Below, one piece after another: positions 55,127 through 63,032 of a stretch of 64,000 bases of DNA. A model generated the notes under the pieces. That model saw only the letters and a list, made by a program, of their open reading frames with translations. It had not been told where the DNA came from and searched no databases. The stretch covers positions 186,001 through 250,000 of the forward strand of contig JAVHLB010000001.1 of the NCBI GenBank assembly GCA_031082425.1, in the 5' to 3' direction. The translations under genes and the position numbers were made by a program. This DNA comes from Candidatus Edwardsbacteria bacterium (GTDB taxonomy: Bacteria; Edwardsbacteria; AC1; EtOH8). Positions within the stretch are counted from its first letter, which is position 1, and every line of letters starts with the position of its first letter.

Positions 55127-55622
55127 TATGGTCTTTTATCGATCCCAGCTCCCGCCCGCACTTCTCGCATTTTTCCTGATACCAGGTGAAGGGCGTTCCG
55201 CACCCGGGACAACTCCATTTACTCTTCTGCTCATCGAGCCAGAGCTCCAGTCCCTTGGCTTTTAACAAATCCAAGTTTTTGAACATCACGGCGCAGTGCG
55301 GCAGGACCTCTTTTACCCGCTCCACCATCTGGAGCCTTTCCTTGACCAGCCGGCAGGGATACTCGGAACACAGGATGCAGGCCTCAACCTTTTTGCCGGA
55401 GGCACAGGCCCTGATGCCGCATTTTTTACAGCCCTCGTACAGCGAATCCGTCTTGCAGCCCCGGCATTCCAGAGGGGCCGGCGGTATATTATCCCTCAAC
55501 GGGGCCGGCAGGTCCTCCCATTTGGCCGGAAGGCCGGTGGCCAGGGCCTTTTTATGGGCCGCCACTATCTCGCAGGCCCCGCAATACAGCCCGCAGTATG
55601 AGCCGGGGTCGAACTCGGTCAT
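55116..55622 (-). CDS. DUF3795 cysteine-rich protein
   Basis: 168 residues. YCGLYCGACEIVAAHKKA and ECRGCKT...CKKCGIRACASGKKVEACILCSEYPC are the DUF3795 cysteine pattern, with many CxxC pairs that may bind zinc or an iron-sulfur cluster. The C-terminal CPGCGTPFTWYQEKCEKCG is an extra zinc ribbon. Function of the family is unknown; it is common in anaerobes. Confidence 0.85.
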   Translation of the reverse strand: MTEFDPGSYCGLYCGACEIVAAHKKALATGLPAKWEDLPAPLRDNIPPAPLECRGCKTDSLYEGCKKCGIRACASGKKVEACILCSEYPCRLVKERLQMVERVKEVLPHCAVMFKNLDLLKAKGLELWLDEQKSKWSCPGCGTPFTWYQEKCEKCGRELGSIKDHNDY

Positions 55623-55624
55623 AT

Positions 55625-56368
55625 TTATCGCCTGTTTTTTTCTTTATACCCTTCGGCCGCCTTGACGAACCTCTCGAACAGCCTTCTCTGTTCCGGCATG
55701 GTTTCGGCGATCCGTTCGGGATGCCATTGCACCCCCAGCATGAATCCGCCGTTTCCGGATGACTCAATCCCCTCGATCACCCCGTCCGGGGCCCAGGCTG
55801 CGGCCTTAAGGCCCGGAGCCGGATCTTTGACCGCCTGATGGTGGACGCTGTTCACCGAGACCGAGGTGGAGCCCAGGATGGAGGCCAGGCAGGAATCCGG
55901 GGCGATACTGACCGAATGCGCCGCCTGATTGGGCAGGTCCTCCCGGTAATGATCGAAGGATGAGCCCTGCTCGTCGGCAATGTCCTGGTACAGCCCGCCC
56001 CCCAGGGCCACGTTCATTATCTGCATGCCCCGGCAGATGCCCAGCATCGGCATTTTCCTGTGGGCGGCCCGTCTGATCAGGGCCAGCTCAAAATCGTCCC
56101 GCAGCGGATTGAAGAACTTGGCTTTGGGGTGATTCTCGGCCCCCAGATGCTTGGCTTCAATATCGCCCCCGCCGATCAGCAACAGGCCGTCCATCATATC
56201 CAGGGCCTGGTCGCAGCGCTCGATGATGGACGGCACCACTATGGGATACCCTCCGGCCCCGGTGACGGCCCGGACGTAGGGCCCGGTCAGGATATGGTGA
56301 TAGCTGGTCTGATCGGGGCTGCGCAGGGCGGTAAGCCCGATAATGGGATCTTTCATATGTTCTTTCAT
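55625..56368 (-). CDS. Gamma-glutamyl-gamma-aminobutyrate hydrolase-like peptidase C26 (PuuD-like)
   Basis: 247 residues, a class I glutamine amidotransferase-fold hydrolase. The nucleophile elbow LGICRGMQIMNVALGG, the oxyanion part LLIGGGDI and the His-Glu pair in GVQWHPER are present. Such enzymes cleave gamma-glutamyl amides, for example in putrescine breakdown or glutamate-tag removal. No puu genes are nearby. It begins two bases after the DUF3795 stop in the opposite order, so it is likely the first gene of a short group with it. Confidence 0.88.
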   Translation of the reverse strand: MKEHMKDPIIGLTALRSPDQTSYHHILTGPYVRAVTGAGGYPIVVPSIIERCDQALDMMDGLLLIGGGDIEAKHLGAENHPKAKFFNPLRDDFELALIRRAAHRKMPMLGICRGMQIMNVALGGGLYQDIADEQGSSFDHYREDLPNQAAHSVSIAPDSCLASILGSTSVSVNSVHHQAVKDPAPGLKAAAWAPDGVIEGIESSGNGGFMLGVQWHPERIAETMPEQRRLFERFVKAAEGYKEKNRR

Positions 56369-56541
56369 GGCCGCTGTTTGGTGGGTTGATCTTGGAGTAA
56401 CCTAGGGGTTATCATATCATAATTTATGGTGTTTTCGCAAGCGACCATCCGGGTTTATTTGCACCTGGCGATACCCTGTTAGGCCTTTTGTTCAAGACTG
56501 TCGGGGACCTATTTCGTTTCCGGGAAAAATAAAAAAAACAT

Positions 56542-56570
56542 TTGACAATCGGGAAGTATTTTGATATCAT
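56542..56570 (+). promoter_or_regulatory. Sigma70-type promoter of the ArsR-type regulator
   Basis: TTGACA (56542-56547), a 17-base spacer and TATCAT (56565-56570) make a strong promoter match. The start of transcription is expected around 56577, within the repeat listed next. Confidence 0.75.
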
Positions 56571-56600
56571 CCATATAGCCATATAGCTATATAAGCATAT
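56571..56600. promoter_or_regulatory. Likely operator: ATATAGC repeats with palindrome
   Basis: Three spaced ATATAGC-like units lie just after the -10, and ATATAGCTATAT (56581-56592) is a perfect 12-base palindrome. The position suits autorepression by the ArsR-type protein encoded 14 bases downstream; binding itself is inferred. Confidence 0.55.
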
Positions 56601-56613
56601 TGAAGGACGGCCG

Positions 56614-56958
56614 ATGCAAAACCTGGTCAAAGTGTTCAAAGCCCTGGGGGACCGGAACCGGATAAGGATAATCAAGATGCTTCAGGAGAAGCCCATGAGT
56701 GTCAATGAGTTGACCGCGGTCCTGGGCATCTCCCAGCCCAGCGTTTCCCGCCACCTGCATCTGCTCAAGGGGGCCGGGTTGGTGGAGGACAAGCGGGACG
56801 CCCTGTGGGTCAACTACCGGCTTTCCGCCGCCACCGCCAATGAATATGTTCCGATCCTGCTTAAGCACATCACCCGGTGGGCCAATCAGGACAGCATGGT
56901 CAGCCAGGATCATAAAAAGATGAAAAAGGTGGACCGCCGGAAAATAAAAAAGGAGTGA
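56614..56958 (+). CDS. ArsR-family winged-helix regulator
   Basis: 114 residues. The fold is clear: LGDRNRIRIIKMLQEKPMSVNELTAVLGISQPSVSRHLHLLKGAGLVEDKRDALWVNYRL. The metal-binding ELCVCDL motif of ArsR/SmtB is replaced by ELTAVLG, so classical arsenic or zinc sensing is unlikely. A basic tail with KKMKKVDRRKIKKE follows. It has its own promoter and a palindrome in front and may also control the operon that starts 140 bases downstream. Confidence 0.9.
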   Translation: MQNLVKVFKALGDRNRIRIIKMLQEKPMSVNELTAVLGISQPSVSRHLHLLKGAGLVEDKRDALWVNYRLSAATANEYVPILLKHITRWANQDSMVSQDHKKMKKVDRRKIKKE

Positions 56959-56962
56959 CGCG

Positions 56963-56993
56963 GCGAAGTTTCCCCTGGAAACGGGTCGCTTTT
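56963..56993 (+). terminator. Likely terminator after the ArsR-type gene
   Basis: GCGA and TCGC outer pairs enclose GTTTCC/GGAAAC around a CCT loop, and TTTT follows. Part of the stem is mismatched (GGG bulge). Confidence 0.5.
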
Positions 56994-57010
56994 CCGGTGC
57001 CCGGTTCTGC

Positions 57011-57040
57011 TTGACAGGGCGGTTTTAATTAAGGTAAAAT
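57011..57040 (+). promoter_or_regulatory. Promoter of the dehydrogenase/lyase/dehydratase operon
   Basis: TTGACA (57011-57016), an 18-base spacer and TAAAAT (57035-57040). It lies 58 bases before the ATG at 57098. Confidence 0.7.
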
Positions 57041-57097
57041 GATAATCTGTTCGAAGATTATTAAATAAATTTAACAATATCGACAAGGAGTCATTCA

Positions 57098-58216
57098 ATG
57101 GCCAAGTACAAGATAGCCTGGCTGCCGGGCGACGGCATCGGCATCGAGGTGATGGAAGCCGCCAAAATAGTGCTGGATGCGGTCAAGTTCGACGCCGAAT
57201 ACACCCACGGGGATATCGGCTGGGAATTCTGGTGCAAGGAGGGCGAAGCTTTCCCCCAGCGGACCATAGATCTTTTGGGCAAGGTGGACGCCGCCATGTT
57301 CGGAGCCATCACCTCCAAGCCGGTCAAGGCCGCCGAGAAGGAACTCATTCCCGAGCTTCAGGGCAAAGGCATGGTCTACCGCTCCCCCATCGTCCGGATG
57401 CGCCAGCTGTTCGACCTCTACACCTGCCTCCGCCCCTGCAAGGCCTATCCCGGCAACCCGCTCAATTACAAGACCGACATCGACCTGGCCGTGTTCCGGG
57501 AGAACACCGAGGGGCTGTATTCCGGAGTGGAGTTCAACCCGGTGCCGCAGGAGATCAAAGACGCCCTGGCCAAGGCCTCCAAACCCTTCGCCGCCTTCAA
57601 GGACGTGCCGCTGGAGCAGTACGCCATCACCTGCAAGATCAACACCAAAAAGGGTTCGGAGCGGATAGTGCGGGCGGCCTTCGAGTACGCCAAGAAGTAC
57701 GGCAAGAAGAAGGTGACCATCGTCCACAAGGCCAACGTGGTGCGGGCCACCGAGGGGCTGTTCCTGGAGATCGGCAAGGAGGTGGCCAAAGACTATCCCG
57801 GCATCCAATGCGACGACGCCAACGTGGACGCCATCTGCATGTGGCTGCTGAAGAATCCCATGAATTATTCGGTGCTGGTGGCCACCAATCTTTTCGGCGA
57901 CATCATTTCCGACCTGTGCGCCCAGATGGTGGGCGGACTGGGCTTCGGCTGCTCCGGGAACATCGGGCAGAAGCTGGCGGTGTTCGAGCCCACCCACGGC
58001 TCAGCCCCCAAATACGCCGGGATGTACAAGACCAATCCCATCGCCACCATTCTGGCCGCCAAGATGATGCTGACCTGGCTGGGCGAGACCGAGAAGGCCG
58101 ACAGGATAGAGGCCGCGGTGGCCGCGGTGATCGCCGAGGGCCGGGCCCGGACCTACGACATGGGCGGCGACACCAAGACCCTGGAAATGGCCCAGGCCAT
58201 CGCCGATAAACTGTAA
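57098..58216 (+). CDS. Isocitrate/isopropylmalate dehydrogenase family enzyme
   Basis: 372 residues with the WLPGDGIGIEVMEAA start, the substrate-binding FRENTEGLYSG block, an MVGGLGFGCSGNIG stretch and EPTHGSAPKYAG. AAGGAG lies before the ATG. The substrate-specificity helix reads YRSPIVRMRQLFDLYTCLRP: the Ser of isocitrate enzymes is kept but the Asn is replaced, so isocitrate is not certain; 3-methylmalate, isopropylmalate or homoisocitrate remain possible. NAD is the likely cofactor. It is the first gene of a plus-strand operon with a lyase/CoA-transferase fusion and LeuC/LeuD-type subunits. Confidence 0.85.
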   Translation: MAKYKIAWLPGDGIGIEVMEAAKIVLDAVKFDAEYTHGDIGWEFWCKEGEAFPQRTIDLLGKVDAAMFGAITSKPVKAAEKELIPELQGKGMVYRSPIVRMRQLFDLYTCLRPCKAYPGNPLNYKTDIDLAVFRENTEGLYSGVEFNPVPQEIKDALAKASKPFAAFKDVPLEQYAITCKINTKKGSERIVRAAFEYAKKYGKKKVTIVHKANVVRATEGLFLEIGKEVAKDYPGIQCDDANVDAICMWLLKNPMNYSVLVATNLFGDIISDLCAQMVGGLGFGCSGNIGQKLAVFEPTHGSAPKYAGMYKTNPIATILAAKMMLTWLGETEKADRIEAAVAAVIAEGRARTYDMGGDTKTLEMAQAIADKL

Positions 58217-58231
58217 GGCCCCGCTTCGTAA

Positions 58232-58291
58232 GGGCAGGTTTTAAACCTGCCCCAATAGAAAACCATACGGGCGCATCGCAATGCGCCCGTA
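58232..58291. repeat. Two tandem near-perfect palindromes
   Basis: GGGCAGGTTT/AAACCTGCCC (58232-58252, one base between arms) and TACGGGCGCAT/ATGCGCCCGTA (58266-58291, four bases between) follow one another between the dehydrogenase and lyase genes. They lack a T-tract and resemble dispersed palindromic elements. Confidence 0.6.
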
Positions 58292-58316
58292 CAAAATAAT
58301 CAATGATAGGTAATTG

Positions 58317-60422
58317 ATGCCTGAAATTTTCATTCACGAGGTGGGCCTTAGGGACGGCCTGCAGATCGAGAAACAATCGGTGCCCATGGACGTCAAGATC
58401 AAATGGATCGACGCCCTGATGGAGTCCGGCCTGGATATCATCCAGGTGGGCTCCTTCGTCCATCAGGTGAAGGTACCCCAGATGGCCGACACCGACTCCC
58501 TGTTCGAGCACTATGCCAAGAACGGCAAGCCGAACCCCAAGACCATCCTGTCCGGACTGGTGCTGAACGAAAAGGGTTTCGAGCGCGGCTTGGCCTGCGG
58601 GGTGGAGATGTTCTGCATGGGAGTCTCGGCCTCCGAGACCCACAGCCAGAAGAACACCGGGATGAGCCCGGACAAGGCCATGGACCAGATCCTGTCCATG
58701 GCCAAAAAGGCCCGGGACGCCGGCAAAAAGGTCCAGGCCTCGGTCCAGTCGGCCTTCGGCTGCGGCTTCGACGGCCCCATCCCCGAGGACAAGGTGCTGG
58801 CCATGGTCAAAAAATACCTGGAGGCCGGGATCAGGAACATCAGCCTGGCCGACACCGCCGGCCACGCCAATCCCCAGCAGGTGGAGCGGCTGTTCTCCGC
58901 CATCAGAAAGATGGACCCCAAGGTGGACCTGGCCTGCCATTTCCACAATACTTATGGGCTGGGAATGGCCAACTGCTATGCCGCCCTGAACGCCGGGGTA
59001 AAGTACATCGAGACGGCCTTCGGCGGACTGGGTGGCTGTCCCTTCACCAAGGTGGCGGCCGGCAACGTGCCCACCGAGGATCTGGTCCATTCCCTGCAGC
59101 GGGCCGAGCTTCGGACCGATATCGATCTGTTCCGGCTGCTGGATGTGGCCCAGGAGGTTTCCCTGTACTTTAACCGCGAACTGCCGGGCGCCGTGCTCAA
59201 GTCCGGTTCACTTATAAAACCGAGGCCGAAAAAAATGATGAATAATGTCCGGGTGCTGGACATGACCAACGTCCTGTCCGGCCCCTTCTCCACCATGCAC
59301 CTGGCCCTGCTGGGCGCCGAGGTGATCAAGATCGAGAACCCCGAGGGCGGCGACCTGGCCCGCAAACTGGGGGCGGTCCCGGCCCTGAACCAGAAGCTGA
59401 TGGGAACATCGTTCCTGGCCCAGAACGCCAACAAGAAGTCCATCACCTTAAATTTGAAGGCCGAGGAGGCCAAAGAGATCTTCCGCAAGCTGCTGAAGAC
59501 CGCCGACGTGGTGGTGGAGAACTTCCGCCCCGGGGTGATGGACCGGCTGGGCTTCTCCTACGCCGAGATCAGGAAGATCAACCCCAAGATCATTTACTGC
59601 GCCATCTCCGGGTTCGGCCAGGCCGGACCCGACGCCTTCAAGCCGGCCTATGACCAGATCATCCAGGGCCTGTCCGGGGTGATGGACGTCAACGGCGACG
59701 AGCGCCTGCATCCCTTGCGGGCCGGCTTCCCGGTGTGCGACACGGTGGGCGGCCTCAATGCCGCCTTCGCCATCATGGCCGCTTTGTATTATAGGGAGAA
59801 GACCGGCCAGGGCCAGTTCATCGACATCGCATTATTGGACTCCATCATGCCCCTGATGGGCTGGGTGGCGGCCAATTTATTGATCGGCGGGCAGCAGCCG
59901 GTGGCCATGGGCAACGACAATTTCACCGCCGCGCCCTCGGGAACTTTCGTCACCAAGGACGGCTTCGTCAACATCGCCGCCAACCAGCAGAAGCAGTGGG
60001 AGGACCTGGCCACCGTGCTGGGCGTACCGGAGCTGTTGACCGATCCCAGGTTCCAGGAGCGGGACACCCGCAAGAAGAACCGAAAAGAGCTGACACCCCT
60101 GCTGGAGGACAAGCTCAAACAGCAGACCACCGACTTCTGGGTGGAGGCGCTCAACGCCAAGGGCATTCCCACCGGCGACATCTTCAGCCTGGAGAAGGCC
60201 CTCAACGCCGAGCAGGTGAAGTACCGCCAGACCATCGAGAGCATCCAGGATCCCGAGCTGGGCGAGCTGAAGCTGTTCAACCTTTCGGCCAAGTTCTCGG
60301 CCACCCCGGCCTCGATCGACGCCCCGCCGCCAACCCTGGGACAGCACCAGCAGGAGATCCTGACCCAGCTGGGCTATACGGCGGAAGAAATTAAGGCCAT
60401 GAAGGATAAGGCGGCGATCTAA
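58317..60422 (+). CDS. Fused HMG-CoA lyase-like and CaiB/BaiF (class III) CoA-transferase
   Basis: 701 residues. Residues 1-300 are an HMG-CoA lyase-like aldolase barrel: RDGLQ (R12, D13), metal ligands H208 and H210 in CHFHNTYG, and catalytic C241 in GGLGGCPF. Residues about 308-701 are a class III CoA-transferase with VRVLDMTNVLSGPF, NFRPGVMDRLG, the probable catalytic Asp475 in GFPVCDTVGG and GQGQFIDIALLDS. The fusion suggests that a hydroxy-dicarboxylate is activated (or released) as CoA ester and cleaved to (or made from) acetyl-CoA and a 2-oxo compound. Candidates are citramalate, hydroxymethylglutarate or a citrate-like acid. Met307-308 between the parts are possible internal starts. 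Confidence 0.88.
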   Translation: MPEIFIHEVGLRDGLQIEKQSVPMDVKIKWIDALMESGLDIIQVGSFVHQVKVPQMADTDSLFEHYAKNGKPNPKTILSGLVLNEKGFERGLACGVEMFCMGVSASETHSQKNTGMSPDKAMDQILSMAKKARDAGKKVQASVQSAFGCGFDGPIPEDKVLAMVKKYLEAGIRNISLADTAGHANPQQVERLFSAIRKMDPKVDLACHFHNTYGLGMANCYAALNAGVKYIETAFGGLGGCPFTKVAAGNVPTEDLVHSLQRAELRTDIDLFRLLDVAQEVSLYFNRELPGAVLKSGSLIKPRPKKMMNNVRVLDMTNVLSGPFSTMHLALLGAEVIKIENPEGGDLARKLGAVPALNQKLMGTSFLAQNANKKSITLNLKAEEAKEIFRKLLKTADVVVENFRPGVMDRLGFSYAEIRKINPKIIYCAISGFGQAGPDAFKPAYDQIIQGLSGVMDVNGDERLHPLRAGFPVCDTVGGLNAAFAIMAALYYREKTGQGQFIDIALLDSIMPLMGWVAANLLIGGQQPVAMGNDNFTAAPSGTFVTKDGFVNIAANQQKQWEDLATVLGVPELLTDPRFQERDTRKKNRKELTPLLEDKLKQQTTDFWVEALNAKGIPTGDIFSLEKALNAEQVKYRQTIESIQDPELGELKLFNLSAKFSATPASIDAPPPTLGQHQQEILTQLGYTAEEIKAMKDKAAI

Positions 60423-60433
60423 AAGAAAAGAGT

Positions 60434-60940
60434 TTGTCAGTGTTTGAACTTGAAACTGCCAGGTTACGAATCATCGCTTTGGATTATGAGCATTTTAAAA
60501 TGCATCTGGAAAACAATGGTGATTTGCAAAGAAGGCTTCACCTGTCTGTAACTCAGGAAAAAGTGGAAGACTGGTTTGCTGAAGTGATGCAAAAGCCATT
60601 GCTGCTTGCAGAACAAGATCAGAATAATCAGTACTGGTATTCGAATTGGCAGATTGTCAGAAAAGATAAAAATTCCGTGATAGGTGGAATATGCTTCAAG
60701 GGCCCGGCCAATTCTTTCGGAAAAGTAGAAATTGGATATGGGATTGAAGAGCAGCATCAACGCCAGGGGTATGCCACGGAAGCAATTCAGGCAGTCGTAA
60801 AATGGGCTATGAGACAGGATGGGATAAACGCTGTTATTGCAGAAACTGATAAAGACAATATACCATCGCAGAGTGTTTTAGAAAAAAACGGGTTCGTCAA
60901 AACAGGAGAAGGTGATGAATTGATATTCTGGGAAAAATAG
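60434..60940 (+). CDS. GNAT acetyltransferase, RimJ/RimL-like
   Basis: 168 residues. ETARLRIIALDYEHF at the start and GYGIEEQHQRQGYATEAIQAVVKWAM with SVLEKNGFVKTGEGDEL are standard. The first codon is TTG (60434) or GTG (60440); no ATG fits. It is much AT-richer than the genes on both sides and interrupts the operon, so it may be a late insertion. Substrate unknown. Confidence 0.85.
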   Translation: MSVFELETARLRIIALDYEHFKMHLENNGDLQRRLHLSVTQEKVEDWFAEVMQKPLLLAEQDQNNQYWYSNWQIVRKDKNSVIGGICFKGPANSFGKVEIGYGIEEQHQRQGYATEAIQAVVKWAMRQDGINAVIAETDKDNIPSQSVLEKNGFVKTGEGDELIFWEK

Positions 60941-61010
60941 TTCATCGGTTTTTCAGGCCTATGATAATTTAGATATCCGAATTATATTACCAATCAATTA
61001 GGAGAATAAT

Positions 61011-62432
61011 ATGGGAATGACAATGGTCCAAAAGATCCTGGCCCGGGCCGTCGGCCAGGCGAAGGTACAGGTGAACGACGTGGTCGAGCCCAAGGTCAGC
61101 CTGGCCATGTCCCACGAGAACGGCGCACTGGTGATCAACCAATTCAACGAGATCTACAAAGACACCGGGATCGAGGCCAGGGTCTGGGATCCGTCAAAGA
61201 TCGCCATCATCTTTGACCACCGGGTGCCGGCCGAGAGCTCCAAGACCGCCGGGAACCAGAAGAAGATCCGCGAGTTCGTGGCTAAACAGGGCATCACCAA
61301 ATTCCACGACATCCGGGGCGATGAGGGCGGCATCTGCCATCAGATACTGCCCGAGAACGGCTACGTCCTGCCGGGATCGGTGGTGGTCGGCACCGACAGC
61401 CACACCACCAGCCACGGGGCCCTGGGCGCCTTCTCCTTCGGCATCGGGGCCACCGAGATGGCCGCGGTCTGGGCCCTGGGCAAGATCCTGAACGTGGAGG
61501 TGCCGGGGACCATCAAGGTGGTGGTCAACGGGACCCTGCCCAAGTACGTCGAACCCAAGGATATCATATTGCACCTGATCGGCAAGCTTTCCGCCGAGGG
61601 TGCCAACTTCAAGGTGATCGAGTTCCACGGCGAGACCATCAGGAAGATGTCCACCTCCGGCCGCCTGGTGCTGTGCAACATGACGGTGGAGGCCGGCGCC
61701 ACCGGCGGCATCGTCCCGCCTGACGCTGAGACCGTGCGCTACCTTAAGGTAGAAGCCGGGGTCAAGAACATACCCGAGCTGTTCGGCCCGGATGCCGATG
61801 CGGTCTACGAGCAGGTGGTGGAGATCGACGCCTCAAAACTGGAGCCCCAGATCGCCTTCCCCCACACCGTGGACAACGTCAAGCCGGTCTCGGCCGCCAA
61901 GGGCATCATGGTCCAGCAGATCGTGATCGGCTCCTGCACCAACGGCCGGCTGGACGATCTGGCCATCGCGGCCTCCATCCTCAAGGGCAAGAAAGTGGCC
62001 CGCAGCGTCCGGATGCTGGTGTTCCCGGCCTCCACCCGTATCTACCAGCAGGCTTTGAAGAAGGGTTACGTGGAGACCTTCATGCAGGCCGGAGCGGTGG
62101 TGATGAACTCCGGCTGCGGCCCCTGCCTGGGCGTGCACCAGGGAGCCCTGGCCGACGGCGACAAGGCCCTGGCCACCACCAATCGGAATTTCAAGGGACG
62201 GATGGGCAATCCCAATGCCGAGGTCTACCTGAGCTCGGCGGCCACCGCCGCGGCCTCGGCCATAACGGGCGAGATCACCGATCCCCGCACTGTTATCACG
62301 AAAGCCCCTAAACCAAGCCCCGTTAAACGTTCCAAGGTAAAGGTTAAAGGTATTAAAACGGTTAAGCAAAAAATTATGGCCAAAAAGACCGTGAAAAAAG
62401 TCAGGAAAACTGCCAAGAAGGGGAGGAAATAA
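61011..62432 (+). CDS. LeuC-type aconitase-family dehydratase, large subunit, with lysine-rich tail
   Basis: 473 residues. The 4Fe-4S ligands are in IGSCTNGR and SGCGPCLG, with GTDSHTTSHG at the front active-site loop, as in two-subunit isopropylmalate/homoaconitate/citraconate dehydratases of archaeal type. AGGAG precedes the ATG. Residues 430-473 form an unusual tail: 17 Lys and 3 Arg in 44 residues (VKRSKVKVKGIKTVKQK...), not part of the enzyme fold. The partner subunit is encoded three bases downstream. Substrate could be isopropylmalate, citramalate or an aconitate homologue. Confidence 0.9.
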   Translation: MGMTMVQKILARAVGQAKVQVNDVVEPKVSLAMSHENGALVINQFNEIYKDTGIEARVWDPSKIAIIFDHRVPAESSKTAGNQKKIREFVAKQGITKFHDIRGDEGGICHQILPENGYVLPGSVVVGTDSHTTSHGALGAFSFGIGATEMAAVWALGKILNVEVPGTIKVVVNGTLPKYVEPKDIILHLIGKLSAEGANFKVIEFHGETIRKMSTSGRLVLCNMTVEAGATGGIVPPDAETVRYLKVEAGVKNIPELFGPDADAVYEQVVEIDASKLEPQIAFPHTVDNVKPVSAAKGIMVQQIVIGSCTNGRLDDLAIAASILKGKKVARSVRMLVFPASTRIYQQALKKGYVETFMQAGAVVMNSGCGPCLGVHQGALADGDKALATTNRNFKGRMGNPNAEVYLSSAATAAASAITGEITDPRTVITKAPKPSPVKRSKVKVKGIKTVKQKIMAKKTVKKVRKTAKKGRK

Positions 62433-62434
62433 AG

Positions 62435-62929
62435 ATGGGTAAAGTAGTATTGAAACTGGGCGCCGATATCTCCACCGATATCATTTATCCCGGCCGCTTT
62501 ATGGCCACGGTGCTCCCCACCGAGACCCCCCAGTTCGCCTTCGTGGACGACGCCGCCTTCAACCAGAAGCTCAAAGCCAAGCAGATCGAGCCCGGCAGCT
62601 TCATCGTGGCCGACAAGAACTTCGGCTGCGGCTCCTCCCGGGAACAGGCTGCCTCCTGCCTGGTGGGCTGGGGCCTGAAGGTGATCGCCAAGAATTTTTC
62701 CCGGATATTTCTGCAGAACTCCATCAACGTCGGCCTGTACATGGTGATCTGCCCGACCATCGAGGCTGATCTGGGCGACGAGCTGGAGATCGCCAACGGC
62801 AAGGTGGTCAACAAGACCACCGGCAAAAGCTTCGATATCGTGCCCCTGCCCCAGGCCCGCCAGGCCATCATCGACGCCGGAGGGCTGATACCCTACACCA
62901 GAAAGATGGTGCTGGCCGGGAAAAAATAG
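62435..62929 (+). CDS. LeuD-type aconitase-family dehydratase, small subunit
   Basis: 164 residues. The swivel-domain motifs DISTDIIYPGRF and NFGCGSSREQA are present, and the protein ends IPYTRKMVLAGKK. In relatives the loop after GR sets the substrate: homoaconitase types carry YLRT with an Arg, isopropylmalate types a hydrophobic YLV. Here it is FMAT, without the Arg, so a tricarboxylate substrate looks less likely (inferred from family knowledge). It follows the large subunit directly and ends the operon before a strong terminator. Confidence 0.92.
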   Translation: MGKVVLKLGADISTDIIYPGRFMATVLPTETPQFAFVDDAAFNQKLKAKQIEPGSFIVADKNFGCGSSREQAASCLVGWGLKVIAKNFSRIFLQNSINVGLYMVICPTIEADLGDELEIANGKVVNKTTGKSFDIVPLPQARQAIIDAGGLIPYTRKMVLAGKK

Positions 62930-62994
62930 GCGACTCTTGCCCACGAAAGGACACGAAAACATATTTTAGGCTTCTTGTATTGGGACATAAAAAT

Positions 62995-63020
62995 CCCCCC
63001 GCCGAAGGCGGGGGGTTCTT
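62995..63020. terminator. Bidirectional terminator between convergent genes
   Basis: CCCCCCGCC and GGCGGGGGG (62995-63015) form a perfect nine-pair stem with a three-base loop, followed by TTCTTATTT on the plus strand and ATTTTTAT on the minus strand. It ends both the leuD-type gene and the TPR gene. Confidence 0.85.
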
Positions 63021-63032
63021 ATTTACAGCCTT

